Of a DNA stretch of 64,000 nt, positions 44,842 through 56,700 are shown piece by piece. Under the pieces are notes generated by a model. That model worked only from the letters and a program-made list of their open reading frames with translations, searched no databases and was not told the origin of the DNA. Position 1 is the stretch's first letter, and each line of letters starts with the position of its first letter. The stretch comes from Blattamonas nauphoetae (Eukaryota > Preaxostyla > Oxymonadida), in the NCBI GenBank assembly GCA_033064195.1, contig JARBJD010000023.1, positions 124,001 through 188,000 of the forward strand. The letters run 5' to 3'. A program made the translations under genes and the position numbers.

Positions 44842-45503
44842 TTACTGAACAACGATAATGTATGATTCGGTCTTGAGTGGCTCAACTGTCTCCCATGCAC
44901 GTTTCTGTCAGATATGATTCAGGAGGAGAAGAAAAGATGAGATAACATCAAATATGAGTAATAATTTGAGTGATCACCACTTCAAAGCCAATGTGGTGAA
45001 AAATATGCCAAGAATCAGGAAATACGGAAAAGTTTACCGAAAACGACGTGAAGATGAAAACATACATATTCAAGGACAAGAGTCTGCTCACCATTGGCCC
45101 GGGCCAGGAATGTGAACAATTGTTTGGATGGTGATCCGTCCTACATCAATTGAGACGAGAAAAAGCAAGAGATAAGTCGGAGATGGAAAGTGCGCTTCTC
45201 AAAAGTGGTGAAATTTAGTGAAATTGATGAATGTTCTTTGGTGAATAACATGAGTTAAATTCATTCCTATTTTTCTGAACATACCAATGTTGATGCTTCA
45301 TATGATGAGAGGAACTTCTCGTTCACAAGGACAACAGCATCATTGTCGTGCTTGGCCTCTTTATCATAATCCTTGATGTACCAGCTATACCCAGTGGATG
45401 GGTTTGAGACGAGGTCAATGGTGAATTCTTCTCCAACGGCCTTGCGCATACGGTGAGGGGCACAGTCAACGAGCGACAGGATGAAAAGTGCAATTGTAAA
45501 CAT
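44842..45503 (-). CDS. Chagasin-type (I42) cysteine protease inhibitor, secreted
   Basis: Exons 45285-45503, 45066-45140 and 44842-44904 join in frame to 118 aa (chagasin is 110). The three loops that enter the papain-like active site are recognisable in order: NPSTGYSW at residues 34-41, a Gly-containing loop (LDGSPSKQLFTF), and KRAWETVEP, equivalent to the usual RPWE. The body also matches (FTFLARANGEQTLVLEY). A hydrophobic N-terminus (FTIALFILSLVDC) is a likely signal peptide, so the target is probably a protease of the secretory or lysosomal route or outside the cell. The family is scattered in bacteria and protists. The Arg-Ala in place of Arg-Pro is unusual. Introns are 144 and 161 nt, longer than most here. 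Confidence 0.9.
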
Positions 45504-45796
45504 GATAAAATACTAGGAATACAAAATGAGAAGATAGATTCATGAGATAAGTGAGTTAAGGAGAAACGAACTGATTTTTGTAAATTATGTTTTGATCGAC
45601 TCAACTGGAAACATGCCAGTTACACACTGCTATGGGTAATACTGTTGATAAAAAAGGAGTAAATTCAATTTAAATATCCAGAGGAGTTCAAGATTCTTGA
45701 GTAAAAGGGACAATCTTCGGCGAGAATGCTGTCTGGAAATCGTCCAGAAATGAAGTGGAAAAGAAGAGGCGATGAAAATAATACAAAAATAGATGT

Positions 45797-46267
45797 TCAA
45801 GTGGAACTCGGGACTGGTGGAAGTGCTTGTACTCGTTGTTTGAGTTTCTCTGTTTGTTTTGTGATATCTTTCATCATCTTTGAACATGATTTCAGTTTAG
45901 CTTGATAGCTTGGTATCTTTTGGAACTGAAAAATCCAGTGACAATCAAAGAACAACATAATTGATGGAAGAAAACGACGATACAGTTGTTGATATTTCTT
46001 TGAGTGAATTTGATGTCCCACTCGAAAATGTCTCATTCTCCCGGACAATATTCTGGAGTGCAACTGATTGTGCTTGTCTAATTTACCGGAAAATTTGTAT
46101 GAAGTGAGAAAATTGAGCTCAAAACCTAACTTCCTCCAGAACGGCAAGGAGTTGACGATATCCTAAATTTGCTGAAGAAAATTGGGAGATAAACGATCGT
46201 GAAATTGGTCTGACAAGTACAGCTCTGCTGAATTCTCAGGGTCAGAATGCATTTGATCCAGCTCCAT
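45797..46267 (-). CDS. Small coiled-coil protein, possibly KXD1/BLOC-1-like
   Basis: Exons 46195-46267, 46126-46171, 45957-46077 and 45797-45925 join in frame to 122 aa. The text is helical throughout (GYRQLLAVLEEVRQAQSVALQNIVRENE; SYQAKLKSCSKMMKDITKQTEKLKQRVQALP). The size and the C-terminal pattern resemble KxDL/BLOC-1-related coiled-coil subunits of lysosome-related transport, but there is no literal KxDL motif, so this is only a suggestion. The first intron is 23 nt, the shortest in the window. Its ATG lies 33 bp from the divergent STT3 ATG. Confidence 0.6.
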
Positions 46268-46300
46268 TTTTGTGTTTTTCGCAGCTTCACCACGAAATCG

Positions 46301-48760
46301 ATGAGTTCGCTGGACGTTGAAGCAGTTTCAACTGATTCTAAGGTCAACAGGATCATTTCAAAGTCCCTTGAGACATTAATTCTTCTCATTGCTGCCCTTC
46401 TCTGTGTCCTGCCTCGAGTTGTCTCAGTTGTGAAATACGAGAGTAGTATGGTCATTTATATGGTTCATTATGATTCTCCATTGATAACTCTCAACTTTTA
46501 CCTTGTAGTTATCCATGAGTTCGATCCCTATTTCCAATATCGAGCTTCTCAATACTTCATCAAAAATGGAATGTACGACTTCCACAATTGGTTCGATGAA
46601 CGCACTTGGTATCCAATTGGCCGTATTGTTGGACCAACTGTTTATCCTGGTCTGACATCCATGACATTTTCTTCAACAATTCTCCCCTTTTCACAGGCCT
46701 TATGTGGAGTGCCGCAGCTGTCTATTACTTCATGGAATTCATTGGCTTCCCAGTCGATGTCCGTAATGCATGTATGATTGTTTCACCACTCTGGGCAGCG
46801 TTCACGGTTCTCATCACGTACAAAATTGTGAAGGCTGTGTGGTCAAAGGGTGCTGGTCTCATCGCTGCAATGCTTGTGTCAATCATTCCTGGCTATATCT
46901 CTCGTTCCGTTTCTGGATCATTTGATAACGAGTGCATCTCAATCTTTGCACTTTTATTGACTTTTTATCTGTGGATTCGGGCAGTTCAAACAGGTTCCAT
47001 GTTCTATGCAATGGGATGCTCACTAGCCTACTTCTACATGGCTTCTGCATGGGGAGGGTACGTATATATCATCAACTTGATTCCTCTCTATGTTCTCGTC
47101 ATGATCGTCTTTGGGCGATATTCCGATCGATTATTCACTGCCTATACCACATTTTACATCCTTGGCATCATCCTTTCCATGCAAATTCAGTTTGTGTCCT
47201 TCATGCCCGTCCAATCTGGCGAGCATCTCGCATCCTTCGGAATGTTCGCTTTCTGCACTGTAATTGAGATTGCTCTCTTCTTCTATCGACTCCTCACAAG
47301 AGAAGAGTTTATGTCTCTTGTTAAAGCCGTCCTGGCGATTGGATTGGTTTCTCTCTTCGCCGTCATGGGGGTTCTCTCCTACACTGGATATATCACCCCA
47401 TGGACTGGAAGATTCTACAACCTCCTTCACCCTACCTATGCCAAGTCTCATATTCCAATCATTGCTTCTGTGTCAGAACATCAGCCCACTGCATGGCCTC
47501 ATTTTTTCACGGATCTTCACATCACCGGTATCATCTTTCCTGCTGGTATCTGGATCATGTTTATGGCTTTAAAGAACGAAAGGAAGCCCATCGCAACAGG
47601 AAAATCCAAAGAGGGACACGAAGAAGAAGAAATTCAAGATGAAAGAAGAAAAAACGACGGACTGTTCTTTGTTGGAGTCTATTCTCTGGTTTCGCTGTAC
47701 TTTTCTGGTGTGATGGTTCGTTTGATGCTTGTGTTGGCACCTGCATCATGTATAGTTGCATCAATCGGTATCTCCACGATCTTCGAGAACATTATTGGGA
47801 TCCTCCAGAAAGCCTTCCCACACCTCCGAACAGGTGTCACCCGTGTCCAGAATGCCATCCACCCAAAACCACGACCCATACCCGGCCAAAAACAAAAATC
47901 ACTCTTTTCCGGCCCAGTGATTGTAAGCATGTTCATCCTCCTCATTGTCGTCGCCCTCCTCCTCGTTTACGGCGCCCATTGTCTGTGGATGGCTTCAACA
48001 GGCTATTCTTCACCGTCCATTGTGATGGCGTGGTACAGACAGGACGGATCTCTGATTATGGTTGATGACTACAGAGAGGCGTATTCCTGGCTCAGACACA
48101 ACACAGACGTGAATGCGCGAGTGATGAGCTGGTGGGATTATGGATATCAAATCACTGCGGTGGCGAATAGGACAGTGCTGGTTGATAACAACACGTGGAA
48201 CAATTCTCATATTGCGACAGTCGGAACAGTGTGGAGATTAAACGATTTCATTCAAGCTCTCACATTCTTTCTCTTCTCTTCTCTCCCTCTTCCCTCTCCT
48301 TCATTCTCTTCTCTCTCTCCCTCTCCCCTCCCAGGCCATGTCCTCCACCGAAGAAGACGCCTACCCAATCCTCCGCATGCTCGACGTCGACTACATCCTC
48401 GTCGTGTTTGGCGGAATGAGCGGGTATGGAGGCGACGATATCAACAAGTTCCTTTGGATGGTCCGAATTGGAGGAGGAGTGTTCCCACGCATCAAAGAGA
48501 AGGACTACCTGTCCAAGCGGGGAGAGTATCGAGTCGATGCTGAAGGGGGATCGGCTCTCCACAATTGCATTCTGTACAAAATGTGTTATTACGACTTTGG
48601 GAAGATCCAGACGATGCAGGGCGCGCCGACGGGGTATGATGTGGAGCGGAGGATGGAGATAGGCAACAAGGACATCTCGTTCCACCATTTGGAGGAAGCG
48701 TACACGTCGGAGAGGTGGATCATCCGAATCTTCCGTGTCAAGAAAGAGGACTCTTTCTAG
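46301..48760 (+). CDS. STT3: Oligosaccharyltransferase catalytic subunit STT3
   Basis: STT3 transfers the lipid-linked glycan to Asn of NxS/T sequons in the ER lumen. Exons 46301-46445, 46509-46649, 46697-48228 and 48335-48760 join in frame to 747 aa. Motifs: HEFDPYFQYR after the first membrane helix (catalytic Asp), GSFDNECISIF (second acidic motif), SVSEHQPTAW, the WWDYG sequon-binding motif near residue 573, and DNNTWNNSH. Some 11-13 membrane helices are visible, followed by a lumenal C-terminal domain (DVDYILVVFGG, INKFLWMVRI, EIGNKDISFHHLEEA). The last intron is 106 nt and very pyrimidine-rich. The protein could act alone or in an OST complex; the window does not decide. Confidence 0.97.
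48257..48334 (+). other. Pyrimidine-rich tract in the last STT3 intron
   Basis: Almost pure C/T (ctcttctctccctcttccc repeated) up to the CCAG acceptor. It acts as a polypyrimidine tract but is far longer than in other introns here. Confidence 0.75.
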
Positions 48761-48905
48761 TCATTGATTCTCACTTCACTGACCTGTTTTCTTCGTGTTT
48801 CTCGCTTTATGGGACCTCTGAAAAGGATGAATGAGAGGAATTGTGGTGAGATGGGGATGGAGGCGTGTTTCTGTGAAAATTGGTTGTTTGAGGACGAGTT
48901 GATGC

Positions 48906-49856
48906 TTACGTCGTGTTTCCGATCTTGCAGGCGAGTAGAAACTGTGCAAATTGGAGTTCCTCGGATCCTTCTTGTCGGGTGGATCTGGCCGTCGCTGTGT
49001 GTTTTCCGCCTGTGACCTGTTCAATCAGATAACTCGATAATATCCCACTAATACTCTGGTTAAACCTGAAAAAAATAATAAAAGCAGTTGCTCCAAACGT
49101 TGGCATGTCAGATAATGATGCTTGCGTAAGTTGAAAGACAACAGCGGAGTATTCTTTCGACGAAAAAAAATGAGGAGTTTGAGACGAGAAATCCGGTGTT
49201 TGATTGATTTGATGGAATAAAAATGAGTATGCACTTTTGATCCATTCAGAGTGTTTGAGGCAAAATGGAAGAATGGCCAGAAGGTCTTGAATTTTGAAAG
49301 TTGCTACGTCCAAAGACGGTCTGATGGTGCATTGATTGATGTAAAAGGAAAGACGATCAACAGGAAAATCTTCACAGAATAATGTGACTAGTTGAACGAT
49401 ATCTCCACACGTAAGTTCTTGGGATCAGAATGAAAACAACGATGAAAGAAAAGGGTGCACGTACCATGTCGTTCGAAATTTTTGAGAGAAATCGATAAAT
49501 ATGAACAAAATGCATCAATATGAGAATGATTGATAGTGATATATCGATATTCCCTGAGGAGAACGTTCGTTCTATCACAGACCGATTGAAAGCTGAATAT
49601 GGAGTGATACAGTGAGAAATGTGAAAAGAGACTAATCAAAGAGGAATTCAGGTGGATTTGATGGTCGTGCAAAGTCAATAACACTTAATGCATCCTGTAG
49701 AAGAGATGTAATTTCCTCATTCGCTAAACAGAGCAAATAAATGATTATTGCTGGAAAAAATTGAAACTGGCATTGTTTGTATAGTTTGTCTGTTTCGTTG
49801 CGGATTTCATGAACGTCTTTGTTGAATCTAAAGAAGTGAAGAAAAATTGAGGTCAT
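48906..49856 (-). CDS. Hypothetical multi-exon protein
   Basis: Open minus-strand segments suggest one gene. The last exon (48906 to about 49410) reads CGDIVQLVTLFCEDFPVDRLSFYINQ, then LDVATFKIQDLLAILPFCLKHSEWIKSAY and ends FLLACKIGNTT. An upstream segment (49632-49856) starts with ATG and reads NKDVHEIRNETDKLYKQC and LLQDALSVIDFARPSNPPEF. Middle exon borders (49430-49640) were not resolved. The helical, HEAT-like feel is not enough for a family call. Its ATG lies 5 bp from the SYS1 ATG on the other strand. Confidence 0.45.
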
Positions 49857-49861
49857 GATCG

Positions 49862-50423
49862 ATGAAGAATCCAAAGTCCAAGTCACTTAAAACTTCTACG
49901 ATCATTGTCCGGCTTCCGATTGTGATTTTACTATTTTATGTTGCACAATTTGTGCTTTCATCAATTTTTTGTTCTGCAACAGGCAACTTCAAGCAGATTG
50001 CTCTCTCTCCATTTAATTATACTGAGTTTGGCTTTAATTCGTCAGCGGCTGTTTGTATGACATTGATTTCTTTCAGTTTTTTCGATTTACTCCAGGCAGC
50101 TTCTGCGTCTGTCTGTGCGGTTTCGTTTGCACAATCGTCATTGTGACACTTGTGGTCCAATCCTCAAACATCGCATGGGACTACGTGGCTTCCGTGTACA
50201 TTGTCCATATTATTGTGTCATTCATCGGTATCATGTTTTTTTCGCTTCCTGCTTTTCCTATGCAGTAATCCGCAAAGCTCCATCAAATTGGGTTTGGTGG
50301 CTTGTTATTGTCCTTGGAATCATTGTCGTCATATTGCTCTCCGAAGTTTTAAGCTGGTGCTGTTGTGATATGCGGAGACTTCGAAATATTCTCCCACAGC
50401 GAGACGAACATCCTCCGAAGTGA
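49862..50423 (+). CDS. SYS1: Golgi membrane protein SYS1 homologue
   Basis: SYS1 recruits the Arl3/ARFRP1 GTPase to the trans-Golgi. Exons 49862-50054, 50096-50227 and 50266-50423 join in frame to 160 aa (human SYS1 is 156). Four membrane helices are present. The diagnostic second half reads AWDYVASVYIVHIIVSF, equivalent to the family's LDFTVTxHFFHLLxCW, and KAPSNWVWWLVIVLGIIVVILLSEVL, equivalent to FPSALTWWLVQxxCxxxMAVxGEYLC. It ends with a short basic tail. Introns are 41 and 38 nt. The start is the ATG giving MKNPKSKSLK; a second ATG lies 7 bp upstream in another frame. Confidence 0.85.
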
Positions 50424-50654
50424 ACTTGCTCCGATAGCCTGTGAATTCTCAGTGTACCGTCCGCTGTTCAGCACTAATGAACCAGAATTTCGACATATTG
50501 AAGATTTTTTGGAGTGAAGATCATCTATGGAGAGAGATTCGATGGTTCGTTCAGATCCCAACATTTCACAAGTATAGGCCGATTTTAACATTATGAAATG
50601 TGTGGGAAGCTTATTGAAGAACAAATACAATCAAAAAGAAACAAAAAATCAGGA

Positions 50655-51587
50655 TTAATGCAGAGATGCTCTGTGGTTGACCTCCTCAATCGTGATGCGG
50701 TTTTGTGGGTTCTACAGACCTAAAAATAGTAAAATTAGACCTTTTCCAGCATAGCCATAACAAGGTCACAGAAATCTTGGCTTAAGCTTCGTCGGATGGG
50801 ACGAGGAGGTTGAGTTTTGATCATATTGAAGAGTGCAGTTTTGTTATTACTCTCAAATGGGAGTTCCTGGGTGGCAAGTTGATACAACGTCACACCCAGT
50901 GACCAGACATCGCATGGAAATGAATATCTAGAGAGATTATAACGAATGGAAAACAACTAACCCTTTGAAATTGAGAATCTCTGGGGCCGCATAGAAACTG
51001 AAAAAATATGCAAAAAAAGGAGCGAACGGTGTTCCAAGTGGCGATACAGTCATGTCAAGTGTGTGAGCCAACTGTCTTGAGTATCCCATGTCACCTGAAG
51101 GACGAATGAGCGAAATGAAAGAAACCCAATCGAAGATGGTTATCAGCCGTAATGTATATGTTCGCTGGCTTGATATCTCGATGGATAATCCGTTTTGCCT
51201 TCAAATCACAAAGGCCTTGACTGAGTTCCTTCGCAAAAAGCCAAAGAGTCTAAGAAGGGCGACGAATTTCGATGAGGTCAAAAGATACCTCTTCAAGGAA
51301 TTCATGTTGTTGTTGTGATGCATTAATAAGTTCTCGCTCAAGAGTACCATGCTCACAAAGTTCCATGACGATGTAGAGATTATGTTGATCTTGAAAACAT
51401 TCTCTGAACTGTACCACGAACGGTGAGTTTGCTTCTTTCATCGCAAGAATTTCTTTAACCACATCTTCTTCTTTGATATCTCCACTTTTCGAGATTTCCT
51501 TTATGGCCCAGGTATTGCCAGTTGGAAGATGGATGACCTTATAAACTTGCCCAGATGAGCCTTCTCCAATCACTTCTGTGAATGAAT
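50655..51587 (-). CDS. NEK-like serine/threonine kinase
   Basis: Catalytic exons 51289-51587, 51126-51249, 51028-51094, 50962-50997, 50741-50927 and 50655-50711 join in frame. Motifs: VIGEGSSGQVYKV (glycine loop), WAIKEI (Lys), IIHRDIKPANIYI, LGDMGYSR (DMG in place of DFG), LGTPFYAAPEIL and CDVWSLGVTLYQLAT. The protein ends soon after the domain (NPQNRITIEEVNHRASLH). Small size, the KEIL and LGTPFY patterns suggest the NEK family. The exon before 51587 must end in phase 1. A candidate reads NYDKINLTRFIVYDQS (donor near 51628), but I found no ATG for it, so the 5' end is unresolved. Introns are 29-39 nt; one exon is 36 nt. Confidence 0.88.
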
Positions 51588-51776
51588 CTGAAAAAAGAAC
51601 CGAGAGAACACAATACATCCATTTACAACTTTGGTCATAGACGATGAACCGAGTCAAATTGATCTTGTCGTAATTTTTTATATTGAAGATGGAGCCGCTC
51701 GAGGATTACGATAAATGTCTTCAAGTTATCAGTGAAATGTTTCATTAAACGAAAAAGAGTAAAGAAAGGAAGATTA

Positions 51777-52487
51777 TTATGCAAAGAAGTCATCATCTTT
51801 CTTAAATTCTTTGTATTCTCGTTCTCGTTGCTGCTCTTCCTCAGCTTTTCCATCACGATGTTCCTGCTTCATCTTTTCAATTAGTGAAAGTTGAATTTGT
51901 CTTCGTTCTTCAATTTCTTCTGGAGTCATGTTTTCTGAAGGGAAAACTGAGATGTACTTCTGCCCGGCAGGATAATTCTGGAAATAGACGGCACTATAGA
52001 TGACAGAAAGGGTTCATACCTGAATGTAAAACAGGTAATTCTCAAATTTCTGAATCTCCGCTGTACAATCAGATTCGCTCATTGTTGGTTCTGCTGGTTT
52101 TGATCCAGACTTTGCTGTTGATTTACTCGCACGAATTTCCGAAAGAAGCTGTTGGTACTTCTTAAGTCTCCGTTTGATCTTCTTTTGTTCTGATTGAGAG
52201 AGCGAAAGTTGACGAACAGAATTATACACACCAACAAACATGATTCCTTGATATCGCTTTTTAAACTTCTTTGTCCTTTTCTCTTGGACTCTTTCTGTTT
52301 GTTGTTCTTTGATCGCTTGAATTCTTCGTTCTAATGAAGCCTTTTCTTCTGGAGTGATATCGCTCTTCCTTGCCATTATCCGTTCAATGTCACGAATCTT
52401 TTGTTTTGTTGATCGATGACTTAAGGACTTGCGCTTTGGTTCAGGCTTTGGAGGTTGTGGTTTTTGTGGGCGTTTCTGACCTTTCAT
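51777..52487 (-). CDS. EFG1: rRNA-processing protein EFG1
   Basis: EFG1 acts in early 18S rRNA processing in the nucleolus. Exons 52020-52487 and 51977-51777 join in frame to 222 aa. The pattern is that of the family: basic N-terminus, KQKIRDIERIMARKSDITPEEKASLERRIQAIK, a Lys-rich stretch ending KFKKRYQGIMFVG (family: KYHMVRFFE), a second basic coiled coil (KIKRRLKKYQQLL), then ENYLFYIQ/NYPAGQKYISVFP, which matches the family's DLNYIxxFPxxxKYISL. The C-terminus is charged (EEIEERRQIQLSLIEKM). An AG acceptor-like sequence directly precedes the ATG, so an untranslated or short first exon is possible. The intron is 42 nt. Confidence 0.87.
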
Positions 52488-52657
52488 CTGAAAAAAAGAA
52501 GTTGAGGGCAAAGTCGAATTAAGTTGACTAGTTCTTCAACTCAATTAAAGGTGGGCTTGAAACTTAGTCACCGCGAGGAAATGAAGTGCAAAAGCAGGAA
52601 AAAATTAAGAAAAATGAAGAGTTTTGGTTTTATGTGCGCTTTGCCTCATTGCGGTTG

Positions 52658-53627
52658 TTATTGACCCTGAAGAAACTGTTTCAATTGCTTCACTTGGTTC
52701 ATTTGCTCTTGCATTGCCTTATATTCTTCGTCTTCCTCTTCATCTTCTTCTTCGTCTTTGTGTGTTTGTTCCTGGTACGTTCTGGGAATTGAAGGAGCAT
52801 TACCATCTCCGTCCATTTTGGCCCGCTTCTCTCCCTCATCACCGCTCACGTCTTCATCAAAAGGGTGGGTTGCTTGTGCATTCTGGAGATATTCTTCAAA
52901 AGACGAGTCGGGATGTGAAATGGAAATTCCATCCTTTGGCATCGTGGGATACTGAGGTTGGAGTTCAGAATAGTAATTTTGGAATTGACTCGGCAGAATA
53001 TATTGTCCAGGCGTTCCTGTATCATCTTGATCTGGTGGGGAGTTACGAGGATCGGATATTCACACCTTGGTTCAATGACATTTGCTGTGACATGTGACCC
53101 ATCACATATTGTGGTGGTAATTGAGAATCGTTTATGGTTAGTGGCATTACTTGGCCTTTCGACGATTTTTTTGATTCCTGATAATCAGCTGTTCGGAGGA
53201 GAGAATTATAGGGGACGATAGAGTTGACAAAAACAATATACCATCCAAAGCAACTCGGACTTCTTCTCTATACCAAAACCTCTCAAGGCCAGGCGAACTC
53301 CAGAAGAATACCTCACCAGAAGGAGGGATTATACTCATGACGATTTCTGCGCCTGTGAGCTTACATAGCTGTTGAGCCTACAAGGGATGGTATGGAGAAA
53401 CATGTGAGTGTCGAATATTTGGAGATTATGAGAGAAGTATCGAACGTCCCGTTTAGGCAACCAAAATGACATCGACGAAAAAAACGCACCTTATTTGTCA
53501 TTCCTTTCTTCCGCTTCGAGAGAGCTGCATTCCGTGCTTTCCTATCGGTGATATATGAAGAAACGTTTCGTTTCTTGATATTATCTCCAGATTGTGGCAA
53601 ATCAGATATTTGATCTTCAAAATCCAT
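52658..53627 (-). CDS. MADS-box transcription factor
   Basis: Exons 53490-53627, 53242-53377, 53066-53188 and 52658-53016 join in frame to 251 aa. Residues about 27-75 form a MADS box: ITDRKARNAALSKRKKGMTNK/AQQLCKLTGAEIVMSIIPPSGEVFFW, matching the family pattern of IxxxxxRxxTFxKRxxGLxKKAxELxxLCxxExxxI. The intron falls exactly between the basic DNA-binding helix (ends TNK) and the hydrophobic dimerisation half. The rest is Gln/Pro-rich (LPPQYVMGHMSQQM, ELQPQYP), then acidic (EEEDEEEDEEY), suggesting an activation region. MADS proteins bind CArG-type sites as dimers. Not the extreme N-terminus, as in SRF-like proteins. A K-domain is absent. Confidence 0.87.
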
Positions 53628-53799
53628 TCTGTCTAAGGGTCACGATCGTTTCGTCCGATTTTTTTGCGTTATTTTCGGGAGACGATAGCTGGTATCGTCA
53701 CAAGAGAATGAATCAAATCAGAATATTCTCGACAAAGGAGGAATAAAGAACGTGAACAATGAAGAGACCAAGAATGAGTGAAATGAGTCGTACCCGTCT

Positions 53800-56700
53800 T
53801 TAAGTACTCAAAAAAGAAGAATCCCCCGCAACCTGAATCAGTTCCTGAAACGCTTTCTTCATTTCACTCAACTGTGTCCCTGCCCGACTTGTTCCCGTTC
53901 GGAGCTGATTACGTTTTGTGGGACTGGAAGGATGTGAAGGGATGAGTGGAAAGGTGCTCTGATGGATGGTGTCAAACATATCACTGCGGGTCTGCCGTTC
54001 CGGGGAGAATGCAGTCGCAGGATCAGGCTGGTTGGACGGCCTTAGAATCGAATGGGAGGGTCTTGGACTGAGCGGGAGGCTGTCCGCTGGTTTCGACGAG
54101 TCTGGACGCGGTGTCATCAGCGCAGACGAAGCAAATGAAATGCGAGGCTGACCAGCCTGTCTTGTTGTGCGTGCAGTGTGGGTGATGGGAGGAGCAGGTG
54201 TGGTGAGGTCGGATTCATTCCAGGACTTGGAGGGTTGTCTGGTTGGTCGAGAGGAAATGATGTGTCGTGCTGAAACAGGAGAAGAGCTGGTGGGGAGAAC
54301 ACGAGAAGTGCTGAGTGGCGGAGTGGACTGAGATGTGAGTGTCACCACACCCGACGATGGTGATGACATCTCGTCTTCTCTGTCTCTTCCGTATTTCCGC
54401 TCAAAAACTCGTCTTGTGGTTCCTGTGTCTGTCCGCCCGATCCCCAAATCATCCGAAAGTCGCCTTGTTCTGTCAAGTGTCTCTTCCATTGTCCGTGCCT
54501 CCTCTTTCAGATGCTGTTCACGTCGTGTCCTGTCGTCCTCTCTTGTTTTGTCTCCGTTGTCCTTCATCTTGACCATTCGACTCAGTCGAGCAACACTGTC
54601 TCGGAGCTCATCGTTCTCTGCTCTGAGTTTGGCTTTCTCCTCCTCCTTCCTTTTCACTGTCACCTCCAACACCTTCACCTCTCCCTTCAGACCCTCAATC
54701 TCAATCTGAAGTGTCGCCTCCTTGTTTTGGGCAGCTCGCCGTGTTGATCCGAGTTCCAACTTCAGACCTTGAATCTCACTCTCCCGCTCGCTCTCTCGCA
54801 CAGAGTTGGATGGTTGGGTGTCCTCTTTCTTCGTCTGCTGCGACTTTTCTGACGAGAGCAGCTGCTCCATTTCTAGTCGAGCCTCTTCCAGTCGTTTCTG
54901 TTCTCGCTTCATTTCCGATTCTGTCAGCTCCATTCTTCTCAGCTGGTCTTTGAGCCTTTCGCATTCTGCTCTGAGATTCGCAAGCTCGGCTGCGCCATCT
55001 GCCAACCTTCCACGCTCGGCCTCGACGTCCTTTTCTCTGTCGTCCATCTCAAACTGCATCTGTTTGGCCTTCGCGGTCTCACTGATCATGAGTTTGTGCT
55101 CGATCTCCATTCTTCTCTTCATGTCCTCCTTCTCTCGCACAGCCGCATCGAGTTTTTGCTTCGTTTCTGTCAATTCCTGCGAGACAGCGCTGAGTTCCCG
55201 ACGGAGCTCATCCACCGCCTCTTTCATGTCGTGCCGTCCTTTCATCATTTCCAGCGCCCTTTCACGTCGTGGCGAGAGCGTCAAGTGGCGTTGGTTGCTC
55301 GTCACTGTGGACTCCTCCTGCCAGCCCGTATTGTTTCCGGAGAGGTCAGCTTCAATCTGTCTCAATTCAGTTTCAGCGTTGGCGAGATCCTCTTTCGCTT
55401 CTTCGAGCTGGGTCTGGAGTTGTTTAATTTGCTGATCTTGCAAGTTTTGTCGAAGTTCGGCTGAGTTGCGTTCTGCTCGCCATTTCTCTTCCTTCTCTGA
55501 TTGGTCTTTGATCAGTTCTTCCTTCTCAGCTGTCATTGCTTGGATGGTCTGTTTGGATTCAGCTGCTTCTGCTTCTTTGATTTGAAGCTTTTGGAGAAGA
55601 ACTCGATTCTCAGTCGTCATCGAACGAGACAGGATGGTGTTTACCTCCCGTGTTGCCGTCCCCTCTCTCCCACAGACCTTCTCTTCCTTCTCCTTCAAAG
55701 TCTCTCTCATATCTTCTGTCGCCTGTTCAGCATCTCGACGTTGTTTGTCCAACTCCATCACTCGCTTTCGCAGGTCGCTGTTTTCTTCGTCCTTTGCTGC
55801 CAATCTCTGTTCAAGAATCTTCTTTTCTTCGCCAAACCGTGTGATTCGGGTGAGTTCTGCATCCTGCTCCTTTTTCTTCCATTCTTCATTGATTTCTCGT
55901 ATTTTTGTTTCATTGTCCGACAATGTTCGACGAAGAAGGTCGATTTCATTTTGCGAACTTTTCAGCTGGGTTGTGAGCTCACTGCAACGATTTTTCAGCT
56001 CCTCTTCTTTTGACTGGCCAGAATATGAGTTCTTTCGTTCTTGGTCGAGTTCTTCCTGCCATTTTCGTTCCTTGGAGTCGATTTGTGAGACAAGAGTTTG
56101 GATAGTGTCATTGAGAATGGCATTCTCCTTCCTTAAATCTTCTTGGTCTCGTCTATGCTCTTTTTTCAGTTGTTCTTCTCTTCCCTGACTTTCTGTTGAC
56201 ATTCTTTCATAAAGTTTCTGGTAATGCTCTCTCTCTTTTCGTTCATCGGACGAGGACTGAATGGCTTGATCACGTTCCACTTTAATTTTAGCATTCTGTA
56301 TCTCAAGAGAGCGGTAATTCTCCTCTGTTTGATTGAGATTTTGTGTAAGCTCGTTCACAGCACTCCGGAGTCGATTCAATTCTTGTTCATTTCGTTCTCG
56401 AGACTGCAAAAACGTGTTGACTTCCTGTTTCATTTCCTTCAGTTCTTCTTCGATTCTGTTCTTTTCAACAGAGTATTGTTGTTTGGTGGTTTCATAATGT
56501 TCAGAGGATGTGATGGTACTGGTTTCATGTTGGATCCTTTGTTTCTCCAGTTGTTCTTTTAAAATATTGACAATGTTGGAAAGATCATTGGCTCTAGCAT
56601 GCTCTTGCTTTTTTTCGATTTCTTTGGATCTGAGTTCCTCTGTAAGTGTAACAATTTCATCTTTTTGTTTGGTCAACTCTCTCAACAGGTCTTCTTGAAA

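Noticed and set aside
54335-55435. Plus-strand Ser/Phe-rich frames across the coiled-coil gene
   Set aside because: They are complements of Glu/Lys-rich coiled coil and follow its codon rhythm.
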